DNA of 8,704 nt from Methanomassiliicoccales archaeon (lineage in GTDB: Archaea; Thermoplasmatota; Thermoplasmata; Sysuiplasmatales; Sysuiplasmataceae), in the NCBI GenBank assembly GCA_027365715.1, contig DAHXLZ010000189.1, positions 1 to 8,704 on the forward strand, written 5' to 3'. The first letter of the stretch is position 1. Each line of letters starts with the position of its first letter. The notes beneath the pieces are model-generated. The model saw nothing but the letters and a program-made list of their open reading frames with translations, was not told the DNA's origin and made no database searches. The translations under genes and the position numbers were made by a program. Shown here piece by piece: positions 6,201-8,704 of this stretch.

Positions 6201-7379
6201 GGAAGGACGGACGTTCTTCTCGGAAGGGGGATATGCGAGTATAACCTCGAGAAATACTCTTCCGCTACAATGTCGCTGAACGAGCTGACAAAGAAGGATC
6301 AGGAGAATGCAGCCGGATGGTACTACTTTGGCCTCACACTTTCTAAACAGCGGCTGGCCTCCGAAGCAAGGAAGGCTTTTGAAACGGCTGTCAGGCTGGA
6401 CGATACCCTCGGGAAGGCATGGCATGAGCTGGGAAAGATGCACCTGGAAGAAGGTAATCTGAAGGCATCGAAGGAAGCGCTGTCAAAATCAATTGAACTC
6501 AATCCGGAAAACACAGAAACGAGAGAAAAACTGGACATGTGTGTGTCGGCGGAAAGGAGGATGAAGGCTGAGGATAACGCCCGCGGGCTGATGAAGCTGG
6601 AGTACGAGACAGGGAAAGTGCCCACCAGGGAAGAGGCATTTTCAGTCTGCAGGATACCAATGGATGAGATTGACGAGGCATTTGAGGCAATACAGGAGCC
6701 TGCATCGCTTACTGTTCCAATGGCAGGTGACGCCGGCTGGGAGGCGCTTGAGGAGCGATCGTCTGCAGTAATGCAGAAATGTTTCAGAAATGATGCAAAT
6801 GTGTCTGCCGGAATAAGACTGTGTGATATCGCCGCAGGCTTCCCTTCATTCACACTTGACGAATGCAAGCAGGTCCTGGAATACATCAGAAAGGTGCAAC
6901 AGATGAATCTGCTTGAAGGCGTCGAGGACTCGAGATTTGAGAAGCTCATGAAGAAAGCAACCCGGCTTAAAAACGGGGAGAGAACGCTGGTGGGAATAGT
7001 TACGAATCTGGGTGTCGGCATCTACACTGCAAGGCTTATTCAGGGCAGTCTGGCATCCATGGGCAGATCCGGCTACCGCACTGACTATGTGAGCGTAGCG
7101 CCTCCTGCCGCGGAAACACCGGAACAGGAATATGACCCGTATGAGGCAAGACGGGAGCTGATGGAGCAGTATTACGGCGGGAATGAGGGCAGGGAGCAGC
7201 CTGTACCTGAAGCGGAGGACGAAAAGTGCCTGTATCACGGCAGGGAAGCAATGGGAGAGTGCAGCGCCTGCCAGACAAACATCTGTGATGACTGCCTTTC
7301 AAGCACAGGGGGCTGCTGTCCCAACTGCGGAGTCATACTGGCAGGAGAAGAGAGCGGGGGAACAGACGCGGCATATTGA
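3249..7379 (+). CDS. Giant TPR-repeat scaffold protein with C-terminal zinc-binding module
   Basis: This is a soluble, probably cytoplasmic scaffold of about 1376 residues that should bind proteins through its TPR superhelix. TPR-like helical repeats run from roughly residue 50 to 1095. They are degenerate early and textbook-like from about 886 on, with units ending ALELNPKD, KLEPGRTD, VRLDDT and IELNPENT. By length the array could hold near thirty 34-residue units; about ten are clear by eye. Residues about 1100-1290 are helical and not TPR, and include FPSFTLDECKQVLEYI (1198-1213), which could be a winged-helix-like piece. A flexible acidic linker follows. The end holds C1327-x2-H1330-x7-C1338-x2-C1341-x4-C1346-x2-C1349-x7-C1357-x2-C1360, the spacing of a two-zinc B-box/RING-like module. 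The frame is open to ATG 3198, but the TATA-like box at 3181-3189 lies only about 10 nt before that codon. GGGGAT at 3237-3242 supports ATG 3249, with 3246 as the alternative. The precise biological role is unknown. Confidence 0.9.
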   Translation: MRSDEKYYAAIEAISVMERNAGISDGASSKQLSGRTCRKLYSCLSATKGNIDEEAYCGFARRLADRSASSGQAEFAIKFLKMLPEERLTGTDREILVSSLISLGRHEEAMQLLKEDCWSDSPATYYCLLGKLKNAEGDAQGSKEAFRNAVRIGKDNLEAIEALLGLPKTQAEEMEFLRLKADALLHGSKAADALKIYRKLMRLDAESPGLLKSAGVACADLKKYSEAEELLLSSLGKRKETETEMALGLVELKNGKDNSAYEHLSHAIEEGARSFDLIAGLCRACLLTGREERAIEVLNSMKNERVADNAAALKTISELAALAQRKSCNEFVIHAAETAEIYGKPSQEIGEMRLQSLLSLSMYGEALSYLDEHFKVDGRYTKTRMVALREEGRKEEAEKIADSILSADEYDDESLNTKMQAMFFRKKGKEVLTEYTARVLVRGGEKSISALLEIAKAEGEDTIVLKATQALILTGCREREVLTDRATALEKLGRLKQSAKCYRQMYTSDGSVDSLEILSSFYARHGMIEKEEKVLSGAVERGLHVPSGLVYRLAKIRMERGNAQGSLDAIDKYLSKRETPEGRYLQSEVLLKVGKAEEAMEAARHAMRLGYPAKLAELKVAEALVSLDRKEEALQHYNRAIGFGASNDEVYIRKARLLMSMGRTAEAASEIDAIEKMFGDSVNAREECVSFYYLTGQHQRCISVSEDLIKMDRQNFTAWKMRGLSMISLKKYDEGIKSLEACVDGRKDVEVLGALKSAYAAKDDAGSVVKTIDLMLYHHGASRELLLEKGRILDRSGKHDEALGTFQKAMEEFGKDEENVAGKAGVLHRQARYGEELKMLLDFINSGNDTPSTLALVAGVYVEMKRFSDALEYADRAMQSDPGSVAYVDLRARILMSMQRYNEAERSIDIALELNPKDPVALELKGNLLMLDGGHAQALEIFNGALAAGICNGSIYKNRGDCLLKAGRYAEALDSYNKSAKLEPGRTDVLLGRGICEYNLEKYSSATMSLNELTKKDQENAAGWYYFGLTLSKQRLASEARKAFETAVRLDDTLGKAWHELGKMHLEEGNLKASKEALSKSIELNPENTETREKLDMCVSAERRMKAEDNARGLMKLEYETGKVPTREEAFSVCRIPMDEIDEAFEAIQEPASLTVPMAGDAGWEALEERSSAVMQKCFRNDANVSAGIRLCDIAAGFPSFTLDECKQVLEYIRKVQQMNLLEGVEDSRFEKLMKKATRLKNGERTLVGIVTNLGVGIYTARLIQGSLASMGRSGYRTDYVSVAPPAAETPEQEYDPYEARRELMEQYYGGNEGREQPVPEAEDEKCLYHGREAMGECSACQTNICDDCLSSTGGCCPNCGVILAGEESGGTDAAY

Positions 7380-7380
7380 A

Positions 7381-8670
7381 TCATTTCATTATCTCCCTGA
7401 GCAGTGATGTGGCGTAACTTCCGCGGAAGAGACTGAATTCAAGCAAAAGGTCGTTTCCCTCTTCATGCATGCGGATGGACTTTACCGGAGCCAGTATTTC
7501 GCGCCTTGAGCCGGTTGATGAACACTCCGCTATTTCAGGCACAATGAAATCCTGTGCGGAAAGGTGGTTGTTTGCCACAACGTCCTCCTCAATTTTTCCC
7601 TGCAACCCGCCAGCATAGACAGAATCTGATCCGAAGAGCGCACCGGAAACAAAACCGTTGCCCATTGCAATCTGGCGGTTTACGGCGTCAATATTTATGC
7701 TGCTGACACGTATCTGACGTTCCCTGTCGGGAAGGTGTTCCTGAGTGGCAGCAAGAACCACGTCTCCATCGATAGCTCTGTCAAGCGGAAGCGCGTTTCT
7801 GATGCGCTCCGAAATCATCTCGTTGAACAGCTTTCCCTGAAGTGCATGGACAAACATCATGAGAAGATTCTGCGGAAGCTCTCTGAGAGCGCCAACAAAG
7901 TCTCCCGGGTTCGATGCAAGATGGCTGAGCAATATTCTCTCGAACACCATAACCCTGGGCATTGATCGCAGAACCTCTCCTGCCGGCGCACCGCCGTCAA
8001 AGAGTTTTCTCGCTTCTCTCACTTCATCGCTTTCCCTGTCCGAGGGTGTTCCTGCATAAGCATGAACAGCGCCCTCGAAGTCCTTTTTAACTATTTTCAG
8101 ACCCACCAGGTGAGTGTTTGGCCTCAGACTTCCGAAGCGCTGTATTCCGAAGAAGTTGGGGAAGCCGCCGGCGGCTGTCAGCTCAGATACAATCCTCTCA
8201 GCTTTCTCAAGAAGGGTGCTGCCGGAAAAATTGCATTCTCGTATCCTGATGTGAAAACTGTTACCCTGAAGATCACCGAGTGAGAGAGATCTTGACGATC
8301 GCTGAACTGCCTCGATAGTCGTATCACTGAGCTGAAGTGATGAGACAGAATCGGCACTCACATCTTCAAAACTGATATACTGGGATGTTACGCCTCTCTT
8401 GTCCTTCGTCCCGGCAAAACCTATCCGTTTTCTGCTTATCTGAAGCCGTCTTGATATTTCCCTTATGAGCCTGTTTGTCTCCCAGTTTCTGGAGGTAACT
8501 TTGCATATCAGGAAGCGGCCATCATCACGGACGGCGGGCAGCAGAGGTATTTCGTCAACAATAAAATCTTCAGCTTCATTCTTTATGGAGCCGCCGACGC
8601 CTTCGGAACCTGTGAGGTAGAGGCACATCCCGAGTTGCTGTTCAAGAGGAGGTGGAGTTGTTTTCTGCAT
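7381..8670 (-). CDS. truD: tRNA pseudouridine synthase D, archaeal TruD/Pus7 family
   Basis: TruD isomerises uridine 13 of tRNAs to pseudouridine and needs no cofactor. It is cytoplasmic. The protein has 429 residues, the usual length for archaeal TruD. Seen in order are: an N-terminal YLTGSEGVGGSIKNEAEDFIVDEI-type strand region (18-41, archaeal style); GTKDKRGVTSQ (87-97) with the catalytic aspartate at Asp90; GNSFHIRIR (136-144); and NFFGIQRFGSLRPNTH (172-187), a family signature of the active site. The TRUD insertion domain fills the middle, and HEEGNDLLLEFSLFRGSYATSLLREI closes the catalytic fold. All key residues are present, with no frameshift or truncation. ATG 8670 fits the usual N-terminus. 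The gene starts 4 nt after the end of an upstream gene and is probably its operon partner. It converges on the TPR gene with one base between stop codons. Confidence 0.97.
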   Translation of the reverse strand: MQKTTPPPLEQQLGMCLYLTGSEGVGGSIKNEAEDFIVDEIPLLPAVRDDGRFLICKVTSRNWETNRLIREISRRLQISRKRIGFAGTKDKRGVTSQYISFEDVSADSVSSLQLSDTTIEAVQRSSRSLSLGDLQGNSFHIRIRECNFSGSTLLEKAERIVSELTAAGGFPNFFGIQRFGSLRPNTHLVGLKIVKKDFEGAVHAYAGTPSDRESDEVREARKLFDGGAPAGEVLRSMPRVMVFERILLSHLASNPGDFVGALRELPQNLLMMFVHALQGKLFNEMISERIRNALPLDRAIDGDVVLAATQEHLPDRERQIRVSSINIDAVNRQIAMGNGFVSGALFGSDSVYAGGLQGKIEEDVVANNHLSAQDFIVPEIAECSSTGSRREILAPVKSIRMHEEGNDLLLEFSLFRGSYATSLLREIMK

Positions 8671-8674
8671 ATGC

Positions 8675-8704
8675 CTATCGCAGCTTCTTCTCGACCTTCT
8701 TTCT
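8675..8704 (-). CDS. C-terminal end of the gene upstream of truD, truncated by the window edge
   Basis: On the - strand the frame entering from the right edge reads RKKVEKKLR and stops at TAG (8677-8675), 4 nt before the truD ATG. Nine residues cannot identify it. The basic tail would suit a ribosomal or RNA-binding protein. The tight spacing suggests co-transcription and perhaps coupled translation with truD, which itself has no strong ribosome-binding site. Another frame, in phase with truD, is also open to the edge, so this call is tentative. Confidence 0.4.
   Translation of the reverse strand, partial: RKKVEKKLR

Noticed and set aside
6323..7021. 232-codon - strand open frame inside the TPR gene
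   Set aside because: It is antisense to a clear coding region. The serine-rich product is what mirrored Glu/Ala/Gly-type codons give.

Overview
The window looks like part of a chromosome from an archaeon, most likely an acid-tolerant member of the Thermoplasmatota. Three things point that way. An archaeal-type TruD pseudouridine synthase is present. The few recognisable promoters are TATA-like boxes with short Shine-Dalgarno-bearing leaders. A secreted glutamic peptidase (MEROPS G1), a family known for working at low pH, has a lysine-free catalytic domain. The phylum is inferred; 'archaeal' is much firmer than 'Thermoplasmatota'.

Left part (1-1915, + strand): the tail of an unidentified gene (2-197) is followed by a two-gene secretion unit. 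The first gene is a 409-residue pre-pro glutamic peptidase starting at TTG 255. The second encodes a 143-residue secreted or membrane-anchored protein whose ATG overlaps the peptidase stop codon (TGATG). The two are translationally coupled, so the small protein may be a partner, chaperone or inhibitor of the peptidase.

Middle part (1916-2695): about 780 bases without a convincing gene. It holds short open stretches on both strands, one stop-interrupted frame, and several inverted repeats. It reads more like decayed genes than a plain spacer.

Right part (2696-8704): an unrecognised 146-residue gene (- strand) and a giant TPR-repeat gene (+ strand, about 1376 residues) diverge from a shared AT-rich promoter near 3181-3189. 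The TPR protein ends in an eight-ligand zinc-binding module and is probably a cytoplasmic scaffold. It converges with truD (- strand), with a single base between the two stop codons. TruD makes tRNA pseudouridine 13 and follows, after 4 nt, the lysine/arginine-rich end of another gene that enters from the right edge, so these two are probably an operon.

The items most worth a second look are the coupled G1 peptidase/small secreted protein pair, the TPR protein with its terminal zinc module, and the unrecognised divergent gene at 2696-3136. I did not find a CRISPR array, tRNA, rRNA or intact insertion sequence.
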